The position numbers and the translations under genes are program-made. From the NCBI RefSeq assembly GCF_009674825.1, contig NZ_WKJH01000005.1:297195-361194 (forward strand): 64,000 bases of DNA, given 5' to 3'. Below the pieces are notes generated by a model that was not told the DNA's origin, did no database searches, and saw only the letters and a list, made by a program, of their open reading frames with translations. Below, piece after piece: positions 15,001 through 23,270 of the stretch. The stretch comes from Maribacter luteus (GTDB lineage: Bacteria; Bacteroidota; Bacteroidia; Flavobacteriales; Flavobacteriaceae). Each line of letters begins with the position of its first letter. Positions within the stretch are counted from its first letter, which is position 1.

Positions 15001-15871
15001 CCCATATAGCACCAGTCTAAATGATAAATCGAACTTTGTACAAGACCAGTTCGATTTTACAGATGTCGCTGCAGGTAGTTACTTGCTATTCGTTAGGGAT
15101 GCCAATGGTTGTGAGGACAATATCATTGTTGAGGTTGGCGCAGGTGAAAACCTTCATGCCACTGTTGAACCTATATATGAATGTACCGGTGATACCCCGA
15201 ACAATTATATTGTAGTAACCTTGGAAGATCCTTCCATTGCCGGTGATATATTATATGCATTGGATTCAACAGATCCAGCTGATATGCAATTGACCCCTGA
15301 CTATAGCAATTTGGCACCTGGAACACATTCATTGACCATTGCCCATAGTAATGGTTGCGTAAATACCGTCGAATTTGAAATTCAAGGATTTGAACCATTG
15401 ACCTTGGTATTGGAAAACAACAATATCAACGAAATAACAGCAATTGCCACGGGAGGAAGTGGTGAATACACGTTCTACTTCGGAGATAAGGACAATGGTG
15501 ACGATAACACATACATCATCAATAGAACTGATACTTATATAGTTAGGGTCGTTGATGGGAACGGTTGTGAGGTCATAGCCAATATTGCCATGGAATTCAT
15601 AGATATTGAAATTCCAAACTTCTTTACGCCTAATGGTGATGGAGAAAATGATAAATGGATACCCGATAATATTGAGGCTTATCCAGAGATACTAATTAAA
15701 ATTTATGATCGTTATGGTAGAGTAGTTGAAGACAATGTAGTAAGTAAAAACGGATGGGATGGTATATATCATGGTGCCGAACTACCAACTGGTGATTACT
15801 GGTACATAATTAAACTACAAGGAGAATCAGACGATCGAGAATTTATTGGTCACTTTACCCTATATCGCTAA
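2..15871 (+). CDS. sprB: SprB-like giant gliding-motility adhesin, 5' partial
   Basis: The reading frame is open from the window edge, so the N-terminus is missing; at least 5,289 residues are present. It is a cell-surface adhesin carried by the type IX secretion system, of the kind moved along the surface in gliding flavobacteria. The body is a chain of immunoglobulin-like modules of roughly 70-90 residues. Each begins with a Cys often followed by a G-x-x-D/N-G motif (CFGAADG, CNGLADG, CFGDNDG; at least fifteen examples, the SprB repeat) and ends with a G-T-Y-x-(I/V)-x-V-x-D-A-N-G-C type strand. The C-terminus, starting near [13 protein letters not shown] (15620) and ending in HFTLYR, is a gliding-associated type B T9SS sorting domain. 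The first 400 residues seen are less repetitive. F. johnsoniae SprB is about 6,500 residues, so perhaps a thousand are missing here. sprF follows 18 bases downstream. Large paralogous adhesins share this architecture, so strict orthology is likely but not proven. Confidence 0.9.
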   Translation, partial: NIGNDDVDGYVIRDVLPVNVSPPNGVDFVDSDFVLPTGVTYTYDTITHTVEFSIPNNLVEQGLTPYSIRMRVKVAENCFDFVDACSDLIQNLAYSTYHGVENTAQITDDPSVTDFDACGFVVPGATNFLLDDLSDCNFSRTVELCGTEAILDAGDNFDGYVWVRDDNGNNLFDSTDTVITDGDPDNDPSTMSVTEVGTYIVDKIATDPCKGFKEIITVVPYGSGTIPNPVIEYFNTVNSDTDPSNDLAGEIVQCSVDNDLLPKLFLCGVGDTRQIQVNILDAQSIIWEKLDEGSCTDAGDDCANKNLSCTWSQEGTGNNYLVSSEGKYRLSVTYQNGCTSRFYFNVFQNTLDIEYTNNDIICTTPGNITITNLGAGYGYQLVDDATGNILIPFSANNGPSFDFGTGENGAYRVQVTQLDNAGDPIDDACIFETPVIGIVERDVQYEVEVTPANCTVLGTATIRVTNADANYEYEIRLDDGSNSGQGTLVDSESAQTNNNFTFTGLNPGDYIAVVRTDDGCSYSEQITIIDENDLDLDARVLQAITCDPGTILMESTGGQAPHVYAIWEYVNESGTTVTSYATINDIPSTEFQTNTTFEVLAPGDYTFVVVDDNNCPVFSNMVSIELRPAAEYDPVTITDVQCFGDTTGEIQFNLTDDHGYTITYFLSDDTATEIDTNNSGYFTDLAAGNYSVRINQTFGTASCDYTEDITISSPTAALNAISAIVQDYTCLQDAIIEAQNVTGGTAPYSYSIDGVTFIPDTTPNAHRFENLTNGTYTITVRDANGCTFATPAITIEPLNEPSDLTFTATAPNCPTQTSDVTVTVIDGNTPYVFDIIAPSSIAATSTSGTTADFDGLAPGTYTFRVTDNKGCTYTEDFTITPVSPITVAGTLVNNVTCVGASDGAVDFTVNGFSSSYAYSIDGATSITAQTANTINLTGLSAGDYTIIVTDEVTNCTDTQTITVNEPTDSLAFTFNVTPLACTADGSVTITATDGWGGYSYEITQPDAVVLGPQSSNIFSGLNQTGIHTIQVTDAGGCVVTDTFTIDTPTNPTISLDATTDLCFDPASGVSLTATTTNGVAPYSYSLNGGPTQTGNVFNNLTPGSYTVVVTDAYGCTATSNTVIIEPQLSVSPVLTKELDCTTSPDAVIDITINGGYSTFSYQVNGGASIPVTGNTFTYTTAVDGSYTFLITDSEGCTAQTTVVVDPITNPTATTNPVNPTCNGLADGSVEVVIDSNIGTAPYQVDFNGGGLSSQTLYSGLAAGTYNYIVQDSKGCTFSGSVTLTAPDSITADAVLTQPYTCLQTGTIQAQNVSGGTPGYMYSIDGINFVPSDTFTGLTDGTYTITIRDANLCTFVTNVVTILPLDPPTDISFVATPPNCPTETSDVTLTVTGGTGAIAYEITAPAAATTNISGATTGVFAGLAPDTYTFLVTDANGCTYTENYTIDPVTPIDVVGVLVNNVSCMGAADGAIDFTVSGFTTSFQYTINGGTPVTGQTIATINQTGLIAGVYTIIVTDETTNCTSTTTITVSDPQSALVIDSIVPTDPTCLDSGSVTVNVSGGWGNYSYEFIDPSSVHTTNSTGILNGLTDTSAAYTVNVTDANGCTITDSFTLNPAVAPVLSVSANSLCYDSTTGLILTANVTSGGTAPFQYRLNGGAYQSEADFTGLAPGSHTVEVIDSKNCSASATIDVFPTLAASANLVKDLDCSATPDAEISISVSGGNPTFNYEVLRDGSSVQASTAVPSNPFSYTTTTAGTYEFIITDTESCTVTTNQVVITANNPPNVVEVVANPLCTTSADGSVTLNITGGTAPYQIVFDGSAPSTQTTYAGLAAGTYNYTVTDAKGCVTNNSVDLIAPPVLVPGTIDVVQDYTCINTSATLQVINYSGGTPGYTYSLDGVNFQVSDTFNTGITAGTYTITVKDANGCIAITPAVVIDPLDPPTDLTFVATAPTCPAINSDVTITVIDGNAPFNYEITAPAAATTNVTGATTGVFIGLVPGTYTFKVTDAKGCELEESYTVVDIPQVTAISQLTNNVSCFGAADGAFTFTVSDFATTYSYTVENSASTVILSDNTVNTITPIPVSGYPADTYTVTITDDTTNCSTTTSMVIENPPAALDFTFTNTPVTCIQNGSITVTATDGWGSYEYQLENTVGPTIVYAYQGSNTFNNVPAGTYNIYVRDAGGCIIDKPITLDPAETPTIALEPATDYCYDGTDQASLVVSITDGVAPYTYTMNGGAQTAVVGNPFTIANLTPGTYDIQVTDAYGCVSNALNGILIEPQLAATASLTKDLFCISDAIIDVTISGGYTPYANYQVQFNGGGYGATTVIAGSTFTYNGAAAAGTYQFLITDANNCTVETNEINITPTVTPQATPVVTDVACFGGADGSVFIDVDPNFGTAPYTISFNGSAFTSTTTYSGLTAATYPFVVRDARGCEYSSDATIGEPVQIIAGITSRDVTCSNVPGGGNVPGGVDVTITSGGVANFTYTLYDSANNIVTLSSGDPNPATSASTTHSFDGVDFGDYYVRVVDANGCESDLGSVRVLSNPYLSMTAFIPPPDCPTGGTAQITASGGSGDYSFQIYGIGTAPTSEVPGGVNEEVATFTGLNPGQTYIIEAVDNINHCTSYQEVVIPDVSSISVNIDNSTDITCATAEDGTMTFTVDNYDPSVTNIDYSILNAVSNTPVVGSGIYSGTIGPGPAGGPQTLTVNDLPPGDYIIFVEESTLPSCSTTETFRILEPTPVALNFVSQVAANCNNDAEVTVRASGGTGPYNYAYVIAGAAIPVAFPEGSTFILDPSTSLVWDVYAQDSNGCISPEMEVTITEDPSPEISVASTNQCTATEGSFEVDIRLDVVGMSPYTISVDGAAPQASSLSSVGDTMTISNLSSGYHTFTISDINGCGETKDITIYPPLDLNANITAADNCDPADSGVVTITANGGSGNYSYTQITPAGPTQVSGVFTGLTHSIAYTFEVEDTTTHCTTPVTITLPAPVNPTFTLAATDVSCFGGTNGTITVTLDAGNIDVPYEYSLDGGTTTQPSNVFTGLSQGTYNVTVISAKGCEDVKSIDVDEPTQLDISASASAFSCNDTASTITVTINDATPGNPSGTGPYVYSFDNGLNFQAGNTYQVPFGSPDVNVVVRDANGCLDTEVVVIPAMQEVMASINQTQVIDCSNGAEIIELVPSNGSGTYTYAELPSGNPVADPTNIVLTAPGTYVYEITDTVTNCSVIVEHIIAPYNLIDVTATMVSDATCSDSFDGEISVTLTGYTGTFNYQVLDNTGAPVVGASGTDTALADPYTFTASSTLDAGTYTVQITETAYPECVATSNSVTIDAPEPLVLNLLGNINANCNETNAIVTMQATGGTAPYSYGAAISGAGDPGVYPFDNTVELDPTTSLNWDIYVQDANGCVIAVPYAITVATDTTPDISLAIVDACADEGDFGIIVSLDAINTGVAPYTMSINGSAFQSIASFPYTYTGLTADVYSIEIRDANNCSETETITIDAELTASAMVVSQPTCTTNDGVIEFTVNGGSGSFTAELLRSDLTTTGIAATGNQFTGVAFGDYIVRVTDDTLGTPNCSVDVPISLEEPTPVTLNTTQKTDITCFGAANGTITVSLVTPSTGVNDNPPYSYTIDNGSDPAITNNTGSFTGIDQGTYAITVTSERGCIATDSITIDEPTELVVTASATDFACAPDNTVNVSVLTIDVPTTGTAPYTYSIDGANFFTTNTFNVIDTGATQTITATVRDANGCSNFDTVNINPLPTITDVTVSQQTAITCANDEVARVTVTGGSGDFTFELLPTGSAPVQTPGAGNYSADFTLTTPGDYTFRVTDNVTGCYFTTAPYTIAPYDLIEVVATPVSPVTCFGDNDGVMEINVTNYNGNYSYEVFNSDGTSTLITNTGVAPGILSIAGLPAGNFYVVLTATDTPFCPATSNTITIGSPDAAINLVELSNINANCIIGAQVNVQATGGNGSYTYAFVEDGVTPNLGDYTTNASATLNPSSNLNWDVWVKDAKDCTDMIDIVIAEDPMPTVTAPTYATDQCTSNGTSYTFTVIGSAGIAPLEYSIGNGYQSSDTFTVTAPGTYTVTVRDANGCTGTDTIEILPPLGLTPAATVQPSCALNDGVITITGTGGSLNYEYDLLDNGGTSLTGGVRQASNVFNSLAPGTYTALVYDTSASGCDAQAPITLETPTPVVFTWNKEDVSCNGGADGSIEIILAPSNDNPPYTYTLDDGTNPPTVQTSNLFTGLPQGTYDITVSSGKACSDTQQVVIDEPLAVDVTATATDFACNPNNTASSSVITATGIDGTAPYTFSIDGTNFFTSNTFTILDTGSTQTITVTIKDDNGCTDTALVTIEPLNTFTATVSTITDISCAGPEQVLITVNDNGDVANTYTYELLPIGNPNGTEVATALNTTTQFDLTAVGSYTFRITDTTTGCYVDTLPYEIAPYDLIEVTAVSIDPVICFGDGNGSIELTIDGYAGTYDYQVFDSNDNPIGSSVSTDTSVNPRMITGLSGGNYYITVTETAAPLCSDETNIVTISSPDMALTETTTVLSGVECTDDQGEVRVNPTGGIAPYDITLTNTTTGDSSGTLNDVTGAVFSGLSAGDYSVTIVDAGGCSITNAYPILLDMPTPVTANATPLSTALTCYGDTTGSVSAVNVLNGSGNYEYQLNYYDASGTTIEFTSGQQSNSDFTNLGAGIYSITVSDGWNCDVETNQVTITEPTLIEATLIRTDPLTCATGVEFELSTTGGSGVYEYSLDNITFSPMTSNPMPLPESGMLGSGSHQYYVRDLGGACESVRSNAITETAIIPLALTVDTSAAVINCNGEATAIIYASAAGGLGNYQYELYTDASLSIATRIAGPQGSGKFTGLSAGTYYVNVTSEDCTTPAEEVIITQPEPLTYTEEVVDVSCFSDTNGSITVTLSGGSGGYQYAISPNLNQFDTENTFTDLAPGDYTVIAQDMNGCFEVLEYTIGQPEMLQVSGTSTPEICVGEANGTITVSITGGTAPYSTSLNDKSNFVQDQFDFTDVAAGSYLLFVRDANGCEDNIIVEVGAGENLHATVEPIYECTGDTPNNYIVVTLEDPSIAGDILYALDSTDPADMQLTPDYSNLAPGTHSLTIAHSNGCVNTVEFEIQGFEPLTLVLENNNINEITAIATGGSGEYTFYFGDKDNGDDNTYIINRTDTYIVRVVDGNGCEVIANIAMEFIDIEIPNFFTPNGDGENDKWIPDNIEAYPEILIKIYDRYGRVVEDNVVSKNGWDGIYHGAELPTGDYWYIIKLQGESDDREFIGHFTLYR
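2177..7310 (+). repeat. Higher-order repeat A in the adhesin: three 1,713-bp units
   Basis: The segment starting with Q-(D/P)-Y-T-C occurs at 2177, 3890 and 5603, exactly 1,713 bp (571 residues) apart both times. Each unit contains the same ordered series of immunoglobulin-like modules, for example a module with DPPTD-type linker followed by NCPT..SDVT and then a CxGAADG module. The copies are diverged in sequence but constant in length. The third unit's end is approximate. Confidence 0.8.
8990..14150 (+). repeat. Higher-order repeat B in the adhesin: three units of about 600 residues
   Basis: A second, different multi-module unit is marked by the segment Y-(N/D)-L-I-(D/E)-V at 9692, 11528 and 13322, spaced 1,836 and 1,794 bp (612 and 598 residues). 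Preceding modules with (T/A)DFAC or AFSC openings recur in the same order. The outer boundaries are approximate. Confidence 0.7.
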
Positions 15872-15889
15872 ACTTAACCTAATACGATA

Positions 15890-16834
15890 ATGCGTACAAA
15901 TTTTATAACAGTTCTGCTTCTTGTAAGTGCTTTTTTCGCAAAGGCCCAAGAACTTACGATACCCCAACTTTCACAGTATTTGGCAGATAACCCTTTTGTA
16001 ATGTCCCCGACCTATGCAGGTATTGGTGATCATGTAAAAATTCGTGTAAACGGACTTACACAATGGGTAGGTATAGAAGATGCCCCAGACACCCAATCAT
16101 TGGCCGCCGACATGCGTATTGGTGAAAGATCGGGAATAGGTGCACTGTTATATAACGATAGTAATGGTGAAACCAAACAAAGAGGTGCCCGATTGTCATT
16201 TGCCCATCACTTAACCCTAGATCGTTATGATGATGAGTTTCTGTCTTTCGGATTGTCGTATAACTTCAATCAATTTCGAATAGATATTGAAAATTTCGAT
16301 GCATTGGATCCCAGTGTAACCGATGATAGGGCCACGACCAACCACAACTTTGACGTTGGGGTCATGTATCGCTATGACAAGTTTTACTTCAGTTTGAATG
16401 CTTCTAATATTTTGAATAAGGATCTTACCAAATTCAATCCTGTATTTGAACCTAATACCTTACGTAATTATTATGCATATACGGGGTATAGATATACCAA
16501 GAACAAGAACAGTAGAATGGAAATAGAACCTTCGGTTTTCTTCCAACTTTTTGAAAGTGATGGTAGATCGGTGACCGATTTGAACGTAAAATTCAGATGG
16601 TACGATTTTGAGGATTATTATTATGCCGGTGTAACTTATCGTTTCTTGAACGACCAGATTGGTGATCCACTGTATATTGCTCCAATCGTGGGACTTAAAA
16701 AGAATAATTTTTATTTTGGTTACTCTTATCAGATTATCCTGAACGAAATACTTGGCTATAGTACAGGAACCCATGTTGTAACATTAGGTGTAGACCTTTT
16801 CCAAGGAATCAGTAATTGTAGGTGTACGTACTAA
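15890..16834 (+). CDS. sprF: SprF/PorP-family type IX secretion membrane protein
   Basis: This 314-residue protein has a signal peptide (MRTNFITVLLLVSAFFAKAQ) and the PorP/SprF family start, with a Q-x-x-x-Y-x-x-N-P-(F/L) motif (QLSQYLADNPFVMSPTYAG) followed by alternating amphipathic strands typical of an outer-membrane barrel. In F. johnsoniae sprF lies directly downstream of sprB and is needed to secrete SprB. The same layout here, with 18 bases between stop and ATG, argues for co-transcription and for a dedicated partner role. Family members also include PorP itself; the position after the adhesin favours SprF. Confidence 0.92.
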   Translation: MRTNFITVLLLVSAFFAKAQELTIPQLSQYLADNPFVMSPTYAGIGDHVKIRVNGLTQWVGIEDAPDTQSLAADMRIGERSGIGALLYNDSNGETKQRGARLSFAHHLTLDRYDDEFLSFGLSYNFNQFRIDIENFDALDPSVTDDRATTNHNFDVGVMYRYDKFYFSLNASNILNKDLTKFNPVFEPNTLRNYYAYTGYRYTKNKNSRMEIEPSVFFQLFESDGRSVTDLNVKFRWYDFEDYYYAGVTYRFLNDQIGDPLYIAPIVGLKKNNFYFGYSYQIILNEILGYSTGTHVVTLGVDLFQGISNCRCTY

Positions 16835-16902
16835 ATAGAATCAAGCAACAAAACCGATTCGCTTCAATGAAATTAGGGAATATTACTAAACTAAAATTGG
16901 CA

Positions 16903-16940
16903 TTTTTGAGACCTTTTCTCATTAGATTGATTTAATTTTG
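16903..16940 (+). promoter_or_regulatory. Predicted promoter of folB
   Basis: A TTTG at 16905-16908 and TAATTTTG at 16933-16940, with 24 bases between, match the Bacteroidota consensus TTTG-N(about 17-24)-TAnnTTTG. The -7 element covers the TTG at 16938, which rules that TTG out as the folB start and supports the ATG at 16962. Confidence 0.6.
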
Positions 16941-16961
16941 CCAGAAATTTTTAGTAAACCA

Positions 16962-17321
16962 ATGGGGATAATAAAATTAACGAATATTAGGTTACATGCC
17001 CAACACGGGTGTTTGGAAGAGGAAAGTATCATCGGCAGTGAATATCGTGTCGATATTTCTGTAAAGACAGATTTAAAGAAAGCCGCCGTATCGGATAATC
17101 TTATTGATACCGTTGATTATGTTCATATAAACCGCATCGTTAAAGAGGAAATGGGTATTCCTTCCAAATTACTCGAACATGTAGCAAAAAGAATCATAGA
17201 TAGGGTATTAAAGGAGTTAATGACTGTTTCAAAAATAAAAGTAGCCGTCTCTAAAATAAATCCCCCAATAGGTGGTGATGTTGAAATGGTGACTACGATT
17301 TTACGTTCTAAAAGATCATAA
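16962..17321 (+). CDS. folB: Dihydroneopterin aldolase
   Basis: This 119-residue protein converts 7,8-dihydroneopterin to 6-hydroxymethyl-dihydropterin and glycolaldehyde in folate synthesis, acting in the cytoplasm as an oligomer. The family's features are present: IKLTNIRLHAQHGCLEEE near the N-terminus, the conserved DTVDYVHI segment in the middle, LLEHVAKRI, and KVAVSKINPPIGGDVE near the end. Length is normal for FolB. I chose ATG 16962 over the upstream TTG at 16938 because the latter sits in the promoter and adds residues not found in the family. The gene stands alone between sprF and the tRNA-Cys genes. Confidence 0.9.
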   Translation: MGIIKLTNIRLHAQHGCLEEESIIGSEYRVDISVKTDLKKAAVSDNLIDTVDYVHINRIVKEEMGIPSKLLEHVAKRIIDRVLKELMTVSKIKVAVSKINPPIGGDVEMVTTILRSKRS

Positions 17322-17329
17322 ACAATAGT

Positions 17330-17360
17330 TTTGAAACCTAAGAATAAGATGCTACCTTTG
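17330..17360 (+). promoter_or_regulatory. Predicted promoter of the tRNA-Cys pair
   Basis: TTTG at 17330-17333, a 19-base spacer and TACCTTTG at 17353-17360 match the Bacteroidota promoter consensus closely. The tRNA begins 18 bases after the -7 element. Confidence 0.7.
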
Positions 17361-17378
17361 CACTTCCAAAACTAAAAT

Positions 17379-17449
17379 GGCATCGTGGCCGAGTGGCTAG
17401 GCACAGCTCTGCAAAAGCTTGTACAGCGGTTCGAATCCGCTCGATGCCT
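17379..17449 (+). tRNA. tRNA-Cys (GCA)
   Basis: This is a 71-base cloverleaf. The acceptor stem GGCATCG pairs with CGATGCC at 17442-17448, and the discriminator is T, as expected for tRNA-Cys. The anticodon loop CTGCAAA gives GCA, with the usual T33. The T-loop is TTCGAAT with a perfect AGCGG/CCGCT stem. The outermost anticodon-stem pair is a C/T mismatch. CCA is not encoded. Confidence 0.93.
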
Positions 17450-17524
17450 CTTTAATCTCATTAAGTTTTTAAAGAGTCTTTTTGAAATTGATGGATTAGC
17501 TACAAAATTTCAACCCTAAAAAAT

Positions 17525-17595
17525 GGCATTGTGGCTGAGTGGCTAGGCTAGGCCCCGCAAGGGCTTATACAGTGGTTCGATTCCATTCGATGCCT
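17525..17595 (+). tRNA. Diverged second tRNA-Cys copy (GCA), possibly non-functional
   Basis: A second 71-base cloverleaf, 75 bases after the first and clearly its duplicate (same D-loop, acceptor ends and T discriminator). The acceptor is GGCATTG with CGATGCC, leaving a G-T wobble. The T-stem AGTGG/CCATT also has a wobble. The anticodon loop reads CCGCAAG: the anticodon is still GCA, but position 33 is C instead of the near-universal T, and C32 could pair with G38 to shrink the loop. Folding is kept, so it may be transcribed, but function in translation is doubtful. Confidence 0.65.
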
Positions 17596-17605
17596 CTTAA
17601 AAAAC

Positions 17606-17628
17606 CTCCTTTTTCAAGGAGTTTTTTT
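17606..17628 (+). terminator. Rho-independent terminator after the tRNA-Cys pair
   Basis: A six-pair stem, CTCCTT (17606-17611) with AAGGAG (17616-17621), is followed by seven T. A-rich sequence on its left means it may also stop the minus-strand LysE gene that ends at 17637. Confidence 0.8.
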
Positions 17629-17636
17629 ATTTTAAA

Positions 17637-18311
17637 CTATTCCCTTATCTGTTCAATCTGCTCAATTCCTTTTTCAATATTGAATTTATCTTTTGGTAAA
17701 AATCCTTTTGTAATAAGGACCAAACCACAAATGATAAGTATTATTCCCAAACCTTTTTTAATGCGAGAAATTCTTTTATAGGTAAGTTTTCTTTTTAATT
17801 GTTTTGCCAATAATATCTTAAAGATATCGGTGGTTAAGTAAGCTCCCAACATAGCCGCAAAGAAAACAACAATACGATTGGGGTCATTGTTTAAACTAGG
17901 CCCTACTACGATAATGATACCCAACCAGAACACAAGTACTCCTATATTGATGAAATTCAATAAAAATCCCTTTACGAACAAACTTAGATAATCGCTCTTT
18001 TTAGTTCTTAATGAAGGTTTCGATTTTTTTACATCGGTTTTAAAATACGTAGTAATACCGTAGACCAATAATATTACCCCACCAAAAACATACAGACCAG
18101 GTTGGTTACTTAAATTCTCGAGTAATTGAAAACTACTGAAATAAGCTAACGTTAAAAAAAGAATATCGGCCAATATAACACCTATATCAAAAGACAAAGC
18201 TGCCCTAAATCCTTTAACGGCACTGGTTTCCAAAAGCACGAAAAACACCGGACCGATCATAAAGCTCAGTAAAAAGCCCAACGGAATCGCTGCTTGTATA
18301 TCATCTAACAT
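17637..18311 (-). CDS. LysE-family translocator
   Basis: This 224-residue membrane protein belongs to the LysE/RhtB family, which exports amino acids or related small molecules across the inner membrane. About six hydrophobic segments are visible. The N-terminal helix has the family pattern PLGFLLSFMIGPVFFVLLETS, and there is a second signature-like FDIGVILADILFLTLAY. The C-terminal tail is basic, then acidic (GIEQIEQIRE). It starts 8 bases after the stop of the DUF2807 gene and is probably co-transcribed with it. The substrate cannot be told from sequence. Confidence 0.85.
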   Translation of the reverse strand: MLDDIQAAIPLGFLLSFMIGPVFFVLLETSAVKGFRAALSFDIGVILADILFLTLAYFSSFQLLENLSNQPGLYVFGGVILLVYGITTYFKTDVKKSKPSLRTKKSDYLSLFVKGFLLNFINIGVLVFWLGIIIVVGPSLNNDPNRIVVFFAAMLGAYLTTDIFKILLAKQLKRKLTYKRISRIKKGLGIILIICGLVLITKGFLPKDKFNIEKGIEQIEQIRE

Positions 18312-18319
18312 TAGTAATC

Positions 18320-19000
18320 CTACATTCTAGTTATTATTCCACCGAATACTGTTTTTTCATCCATTTTTGTGGGGTCGCCATATACTAAAACCTCTCCACC
18401 GGCTTTTACGGTTGCCTTTACATAATCAGAAGCATAAATTTCTGCTTTAGAACCTGCATTGACATTTATGGTAGAAAACTTTGTAATCAAATCTTTTCCT
18501 TCATAAACGCCTCCTGTATTAATCGCTACGTCTTGTAGTTTAGCCGTTCCAGAACTTTTTATAACCCCACCCGTAACGGCTTTTATCAACAATTGCTCTA
18601 CATTGGCATTAATATTCAACTCGCCTCCTTCTTGTGCTTTAAGTTCCAAAACATCCTGGGTAATGGCTTCTTGAGAAGAAATCCTTGCATCTTCATTTAC
18701 ATCTACTACCACTATTTTATCCGTGTAATACAGATCTATAAAAGTTCTATAACCGCTGAATATTTTAGTTATCTGCATTCGTATTTTTAAAATGCCAGCA
18801 TTATTGACAATCACAACATTATCCGTATTTACGCCGGAAATAACAGCTTTATTTTCAGTGGATTTGATTAAATTTATAGACAAACCATCAAAAGCTTTCA
18901 CCTCTGAAAATGGTTGGAGATCCTGGGTAATTTTATCGTCCTGAGCTACTGATATTTGACAAATAAATAAGAGCACCACAAGCCAAACCAAATTTTTCAT
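18320..19000 (-). CDS. Exported DUF2807 (GIN domain) protein
   Basis: This 226-residue protein begins with a signal peptide (MKNLVWLVVLLFICQISVAQ). The rest is a DUF2807 'head GIN' domain of the kind found in many Bacteroidota exported proteins: FSEVKAFDGLSINLIKS at the start, then short parallel-strand repeats such as LELKAQEGGELNINANVEQL and KAEIYASDYVKATVKAGGEVLVYG, ending in a GDP-type turn. It probably forms a right-handed beta helix in the periplasm or at the outer membrane. No enzyme function is known for the family. It lies 60 bases downstream of rnr. Confidence 0.85.
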   Translation of the reverse strand: MKNLVWLVVLLFICQISVAQDDKITQDLQPFSEVKAFDGLSINLIKSTENKAVISGVNTDNVVIVNNAGILKIRMQITKIFSGYRTFIDLYYTDKIVVVDVNEDARISSQEAITQDVLELKAQEGGELNINANVEQLLIKAVTGGVIKSSGTAKLQDVAINTGGVYEGKDLITKFSTINVNAGSKAEIYASDYVKATVKAGGEVLVYGDPTKMDEKTVFGGIITRM

Positions 19001-19060
19001 TGTTTCAGTTTTTAGGTATTTTCATACTAACTTAAACAAATTCTATTCCAAAAAACGAAT

Positions 19061-21250
19061 TTATTCGTTCTTTCCGATGAGTGAAAAGTCTAGATGGCGT
19101 TTTATAAGATCTGTATTTTTTACCATTACTATGACTTCATCCCCTAATTGATATGATTGTTTGGTACGCTCACCAACAATGGCGTATTCCTTTTCATCAA
19201 AGATAAAATAATCCCCTTTTATATCACGTATTCGTACCATGCCTTCGCACTTATTCTCGATAATCTCGACATAGATGCCCCATTCGGTTACCCCTGAAAT
19301 AACACCGACGAATTCTTGGTCCTGATGATCCTGCATAAACTTGATCTGCATGTACTTAATGGAATCACGTTCCGCGTTGGCCGCCAAACTTTCCATATCC
19401 GAAGAGTGTTTACATTTATCCTCATATACTTCTTCCTTGGCTGAAGCACCATTATCTAAATAATGCTGTAATAAACGATGTACCATTACATCGGGATATC
19501 TACGAATTGGGGAAGTAAAATGAGTGTAATAATCAAAGGCTAAACCGTAATGGCCTATATTATCGGTGGTATAAATGGCCTTACTCATACTTCGAATGGC
19601 AAGGGTATCTACCAAATTCTGTTCTTTTTTACCCTTAACATCCTCGAGAAGCTGGTTTAAAGAGGCACTTATCGACTTTTTGTCTTTAAAGTCCAACTTA
19701 TGTCCGAACCTTGAAATAATCGAATTCAGGGCAATTAACTTATCTTCATCGGGATCGGCATGTGTTCGGTAAACAAAGGTTTTCTTTGGCTTCTGTTTTC
19801 CAATGAACTCAGCTACTTTACGATTGGCAAGTAACATAAATTCCTCAATTAATTTATTGGCATCCTTGGCTTCTTTAAAATAAACACTTTCAGGTTCATT
19901 GTTTTCGTTCAAATTAAAACGAACCTCAACCTTATCAAAGGAAATAGCGCCTTGTTGCATTCTTTTATCCCGCATGATCTTCGCTAACTTATCCATTATC
20001 AAAGTAGCCTTTACAACATCATCTGAAACCGTGTAAGCTCCTCCACGAATAGATATTTCGTCAGGTATACTACCATTACCATTCTCAATAATATGCTGCG
20101 CTTCTTCATAGGCAAAGCGTTCATTGGAATCTATAACGGTTCTACCGAACCATTGATTTTGGATCTGTGCTTTACCGTTCAATTCAAAAATTGCGGAAAA
20201 TGTATATTTTTCCTCGTTTGGTCGTAAAGAACAGGCATTATTCGAAAGTACTTCGGGCAACATGGGTACTACACGATCTACAAGGTAAACCGAGGTTGCC
20301 CTATTATAGGCCTCATCATCCAATAAAGTATCCGGTTTTAAATAATGCGATACATCGGCAATGTGTATTCCTATTTCATAATTACCATTATCCAAAATCT
20401 CAAAAGAAAGGGCATCATCGAAATCCTTTGCATCTTTAGGGTCTATCGTAAAGGTAAGTACCTTTCTCATATCCCTTCTTTTGGCTATTTCCCCAGGTTT
20501 TATAGATGTATCTATTTTATTGGCATATTGCTCAACCTCATTAGGAAATTCATAAGGTAAACCATACTCCGCCAAAATTGAATGTATTTCTGTCTGGTGT
20601 TCCCCAGGTTTACCTAAAACATCGGTAATGGATCCGAAAGGGGAATCCGTATTATCTGGCCATTCCGTTATTTCAACAATTACCTTATCACCATCTTGGG
20701 CACCGTTTATTTTTTCTTTTGGTACGAAAATATCGGTGTACATTCTAAAATCTGAAGGTCTTACAAAAGCAAAGGTCTTTTGCATATCCACGATACCCAC
20801 GAAAGAGGTTTTGTTTCTTTCTAAGACCTTGGTAATTTCACCTTCCAATTTTTTTCCTTTCCTTTTCGGGAAAATATAAACCTCAACGGTATCTTTATGA
20901 AAAGCTTTCTTTAATTTATTAAAAGGAACGAAAACATCTTCATCCATTCCTTCCACAATAATATATGCATTGCCTCTACCTGTAATATCTACTTTACCCG
21001 TATGGTATGTTTTAGTGGATGGCACTGCTTTGAAATGACCTCTGGTCTCTTCCAAAATTCTTTTTTTCTCTTTAAGTTGGGTAAGTTTTTTTATTAGCTG
21101 ATTGCGTTCATTGGCATCAGTAACACCGATTCTTTCGGCTATTTGTTTATAAGTGAAACCTTTTTTAGGGTCTTTTTCAAGTACGGTAAAAATTCCTTTG
21201 GTTATTTCGTTTATTCTATGGTTTCTTGCTTTCTTTTTCTTCTTCGACAT
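19061..21250 (-). CDS. rnr: Ribonuclease R
   Basis: This 729-residue 3'-5' exoribonuclease degrades structured RNA in the cytoplasm. In order it has a lysine-rich N-terminus (SKKKKKARNHR), a winged-helix domain (about 10-75), cold-shock/OB domains (about 80-230), the RNB catalytic domain (about 260-590) with the metal-binding motif TIDPKDAKDFDDALS, and an S1 domain (about 645-725) starting FVGVISGVTEWGIYVEI. Length and order are normal. The start ATG at 21250 is followed by the basic tail usual in this family. The gene faces a long AT-rich gap shared with the divergent rpiB. Confidence 0.95.
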   Translation of the reverse strand: MSKKKKKARNHRINEITKGIFTVLEKDPKKGFTYKQIAERIGVTDANERNQLIKKLTQLKEKKRILEETRGHFKAVPSTKTYHTGKVDITGRGNAYIIVEGMDEDVFVPFNKLKKAFHKDTVEVYIFPKRKGKKLEGEITKVLERNKTSFVGIVDMQKTFAFVRPSDFRMYTDIFVPKEKINGAQDGDKVIVEITEWPDNTDSPFGSITDVLGKPGEHQTEIHSILAEYGLPYEFPNEVEQYANKIDTSIKPGEIAKRRDMRKVLTFTIDPKDAKDFDDALSFEILDNGNYEIGIHIADVSHYLKPDTLLDDEAYNRATSVYLVDRVVPMLPEVLSNNACSLRPNEEKYTFSAIFELNGKAQIQNQWFGRTVIDSNERFAYEEAQHIIENGNGSIPDEISIRGGAYTVSDDVVKATLIMDKLAKIMRDKRMQQGAISFDKVEVRFNLNENNEPESVYFKEAKDANKLIEEFMLLANRKVAEFIGKQKPKKTFVYRTHADPDEDKLIALNSIISRFGHKLDFKDKKSISASLNQLLEDVKGKKEQNLVDTLAIRSMSKAIYTTDNIGHYGLAFDYYTHFTSPIRRYPDVMVHRLLQHYLDNGASAKEEVYEDKCKHSSDMESLAANAERDSIKYMQIKFMQDHQDQEFVGVISGVTEWGIYVEIIENKCEGMVRIRDIKGDYFIFDEKEYAIVGERTKQSYQLGDEVIVMVKNTDLIKRHLDFSLIGKNE

Positions 21251-21864
21251 TAAAATTCTATTTGAGTGGAAAATTACAAATTATAATCCATTACCTATAT
21301 GATACATATTACCTTAAGCTTTATTTTACATTGATCAATGTTATCAACATATATTATATATATCTATTTTTCTTTTATTAATTAAAAAACAAAATGATGT
21401 TTATGATTGCTTGTTAATAGTGGTTATAAAAAAAGGTTTAAAAAGTAGGTTTATAGTATTAAAAAAGTTTATTGACAACTTATCATTTCATATTCCTTTT
21501 ATGAATCAGGGGATTATAAATTTTATCAACGCATATTGATAACCTGTTTCAACATTAAATTATTGATAAGTATAAGTTGATTTATTGTTAACTACGAACA
21601 GAATTAATTTAATATCTTCCTATTATTTTCTAAGAAGTAAATTCTTTTCTTATAGTATTGTTTTGTACAACAAAAAGGAATGGTAATAACAAAATTTAGA
21701 TACTACTATTTTCTACTTATTTATAAACAAGTTAACAAATGATAAAGGAGAGATAATAACATTGTAATTTGATTATAATATACTATTAACGTGAAAGCTT
21801 CTTTATTATTGTGGATAACAATGTTATTGTACCTTTGTATATAACATACCCTTATTTTATTATC
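21251..21864. other. Gene-free AT-rich gap with DnaA-box-like sequences; candidate oriC
   Basis: This 614-bp stretch between divergent rnr and rpiB contains no credible gene. It holds TTATCAACA at 21341-21349 (one mismatch to the DnaA box TTATCCACA), TTATCAACG at 21523-21531, the reverse-orientation cores TATTGATAA near 21534 and at 21561-21569, and a perfect reverse DnaA box TGTGGATAA at 21810-21818. AT-only tracts that could unwind lie at about 21350-21395. These are features of a bacterial origin, but dnaA is not nearby and gene orientation on the right side does not favour an origin. Confidence 0.35.
21809..21837 (+). promoter_or_regulatory. Predicted promoter of rpiB, overlapping a DnaA box
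   Basis: TTG at 21809-21811, an 18-base spacer and TACCTTTG at 21830-21837 fit the Bacteroidota promoter. The perfect DnaA box at 21810-21818 overlaps the -33 element. Confidence 0.55.
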
Positions 21865-22296
21865 ATGAAAATTTCTATAGGTAACGATCACGCGGGAACA
21901 GAATATAAACTAGCAATTATAGGTCTATTAAAATCGATGGATATTGAAGTCACTAATTATGGTACCAATGGTAGTGATAGTGTAGATTATCCTGATTTTG
22001 TGCATCCTGTTGCAGAAGATGTTGAGCAAGAAAAAGTGGATTTTGGCATTATAATATGTGGCAGTGGCAATGGTGCGTCAATGACCGCCAATAAACACCA
22101 AAAAATACGTTGTGCCCTTTGTTGGAACAAAGAGATCGTGCAATTGGCCCGAGAACACAATGATGCGAATATTTTGAGTTTACCGGCAAGATATATTTCT
22201 TTACCCCAAGCCTTGGAAATGGTACAGGTATTTTTGAATACCAATTTTGAGGGCGGAAGGCATGAAAGACGTATTGAAAAGATACCTTGTTCATAA
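21865..22296 (+). CDS. rpiB: Ribose-5-phosphate isomerase B
   Basis: This 143-residue RpiB/LacAB-family enzyme interconverts ribose 5-phosphate and ribulose 5-phosphate in the non-oxidative pentose phosphate pathway. Family motifs are present: MKISIGNDHAGTEYK at the N-terminus, VDYPDF, and GIIICGSGNGASMTANK, whose Cys is the usual catalytic base. The C-terminal part has NDANILSLPARYI and GGRHERRIEKI. I chose the ATG at 21865; a longer frame from a GTG at 21811 would run through the promoter and DnaA box. Confidence 0.94.
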   Translation: MKISIGNDHAGTEYKLAIIGLLKSMDIEVTNYGTNGSDSVDYPDFVHPVAEDVEQEKVDFGIIICGSGNGASMTANKHQKIRCALCWNKEIVQLAREHNDANILSLPARYISLPQALEMVQVFLNTNFEGGRHERRIEKIPCS

Positions 22297-22359
22297 AAAG
22301 CAGATTTTTATATATTTCGATTTGATGAATTTTTTTCATCGAACCTTTTAATTATTCTT

Positions 22360-23268
22360 ATGGCACATCATCATCATTCACATGCCCATACAGACCTAAA
22401 AGGAAAGAACCTTATTATATCTATATTCCTGAATATTCTTATAACGGTTTCCCAGGTTATTGGTGGACTTATTTCAGGTAGTTTATCCCTATTGTCAGAT
22501 GCACTCCATAATTTCAGCGATGTACTTTCGTTGATCGTGAGTTATGTTGCGACCATCCTCTCAAAGAAGAAGGCTTGTACCAATAAAACATTCGGATATA
22601 AAAGGGCAGAGATCATTGCAGCTTTCGTAAATGCCGCTACATTGATTATCGTTGCCATTATATTGATAAAAGAAGCTATAGAGCGTTTTTTGAATCCTAT
22701 TCCTATTGAATCTAACCTTGTTATTTGGTTATCCCTTTTAGGAATTGCAGCCAATGGTTTCAGTGTTTTATTGTTGAAAAAACATGCTGATAATAATATG
22801 AATATGAAATCGGCTTATTTACATCTGTTAACCGATATGTTGGCTTCTGTTGCCGTATTGATAGGGGGGTTGTTAATGAAATTCTTTCAAATGTATTGGG
22901 TTGATCCAACTTTGACCTTGGCTATAGCCGTTTACCTAATATTCATGGGATACGATCTTTTAAAAGAATCCACTAGGGTACTCATGTTATTTACACCAAG
23001 TACCATTCATGTTCAAAATATCGTTGAGGCCATTAGTAAAATTGATCCTATAAAAAATGTGCACCATGTGCATATTTGGCAATTGAACGAGGATGAGGTT
23101 CATCTTGAGGCCCATATAGATTTTCAAAAAGATATAAAACTTTCCGAGTTTGATATTATTTTAGATAAAATAGAGGAAGAGGTATACCATAACTTTGGAA
23201 TTAATCATGTTAATATTCAGCCTGAATTTGGTAAATGCGACGCCAAACAGATAATCGTACAAGATTAA
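22360..23268 (+). CDS. Cation diffusion facilitator (Zn/Co/Cd exporter)
   Basis: This 302-residue inner-membrane protein exchanges divalent metal, most likely zinc, for protons. It opens with a histidine-rich tail (MAHHHHSHAH) and has six hydrophobic helices. The metal-site helices carry HNFSDVLSL (helix 2) and HLLTDMLASVA (helix 5), the H/D-x3-D pairs of zinc-selective CDF proteins. The cytoplasmic C-terminal ferredoxin-like domain contains VHHVHIWQL and VHLEAHIDF. The nearest known relatives are ZitB/CzcD. It lies 63 bases after rpiB and two bases before the GNAT gene. Confidence 0.93.
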   Translation: MAHHHHSHAHTDLKGKNLIISIFLNILITVSQVIGGLISGSLSLLSDALHNFSDVLSLIVSYVATILSKKKACTNKTFGYKRAEIIAAFVNAATLIIVAIILIKEAIERFLNPIPIESNLVIWLSLLGIAANGFSVLLLKKHADNNMNMKSAYLHLLTDMLASVAVLIGGLLMKFFQMYWVDPTLTLAIAVYLIFMGYDLLKESTRVLMLFTPSTIHVQNIVEAISKIDPIKNVHHVHIWQLNEDEVHLEAHIDFQKDIKLSEFDIILDKIEEEVYHNFGINHVNIQPEFGKCDAKQIIVQD

Positions 23269-23270
23269 TA

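Noticed and set aside
21811..21864. Longer rpiB from the GTG at 21811
   Set aside because: It would translate the predicted promoter and DnaA box, and adds residues not seen in the RpiB family.
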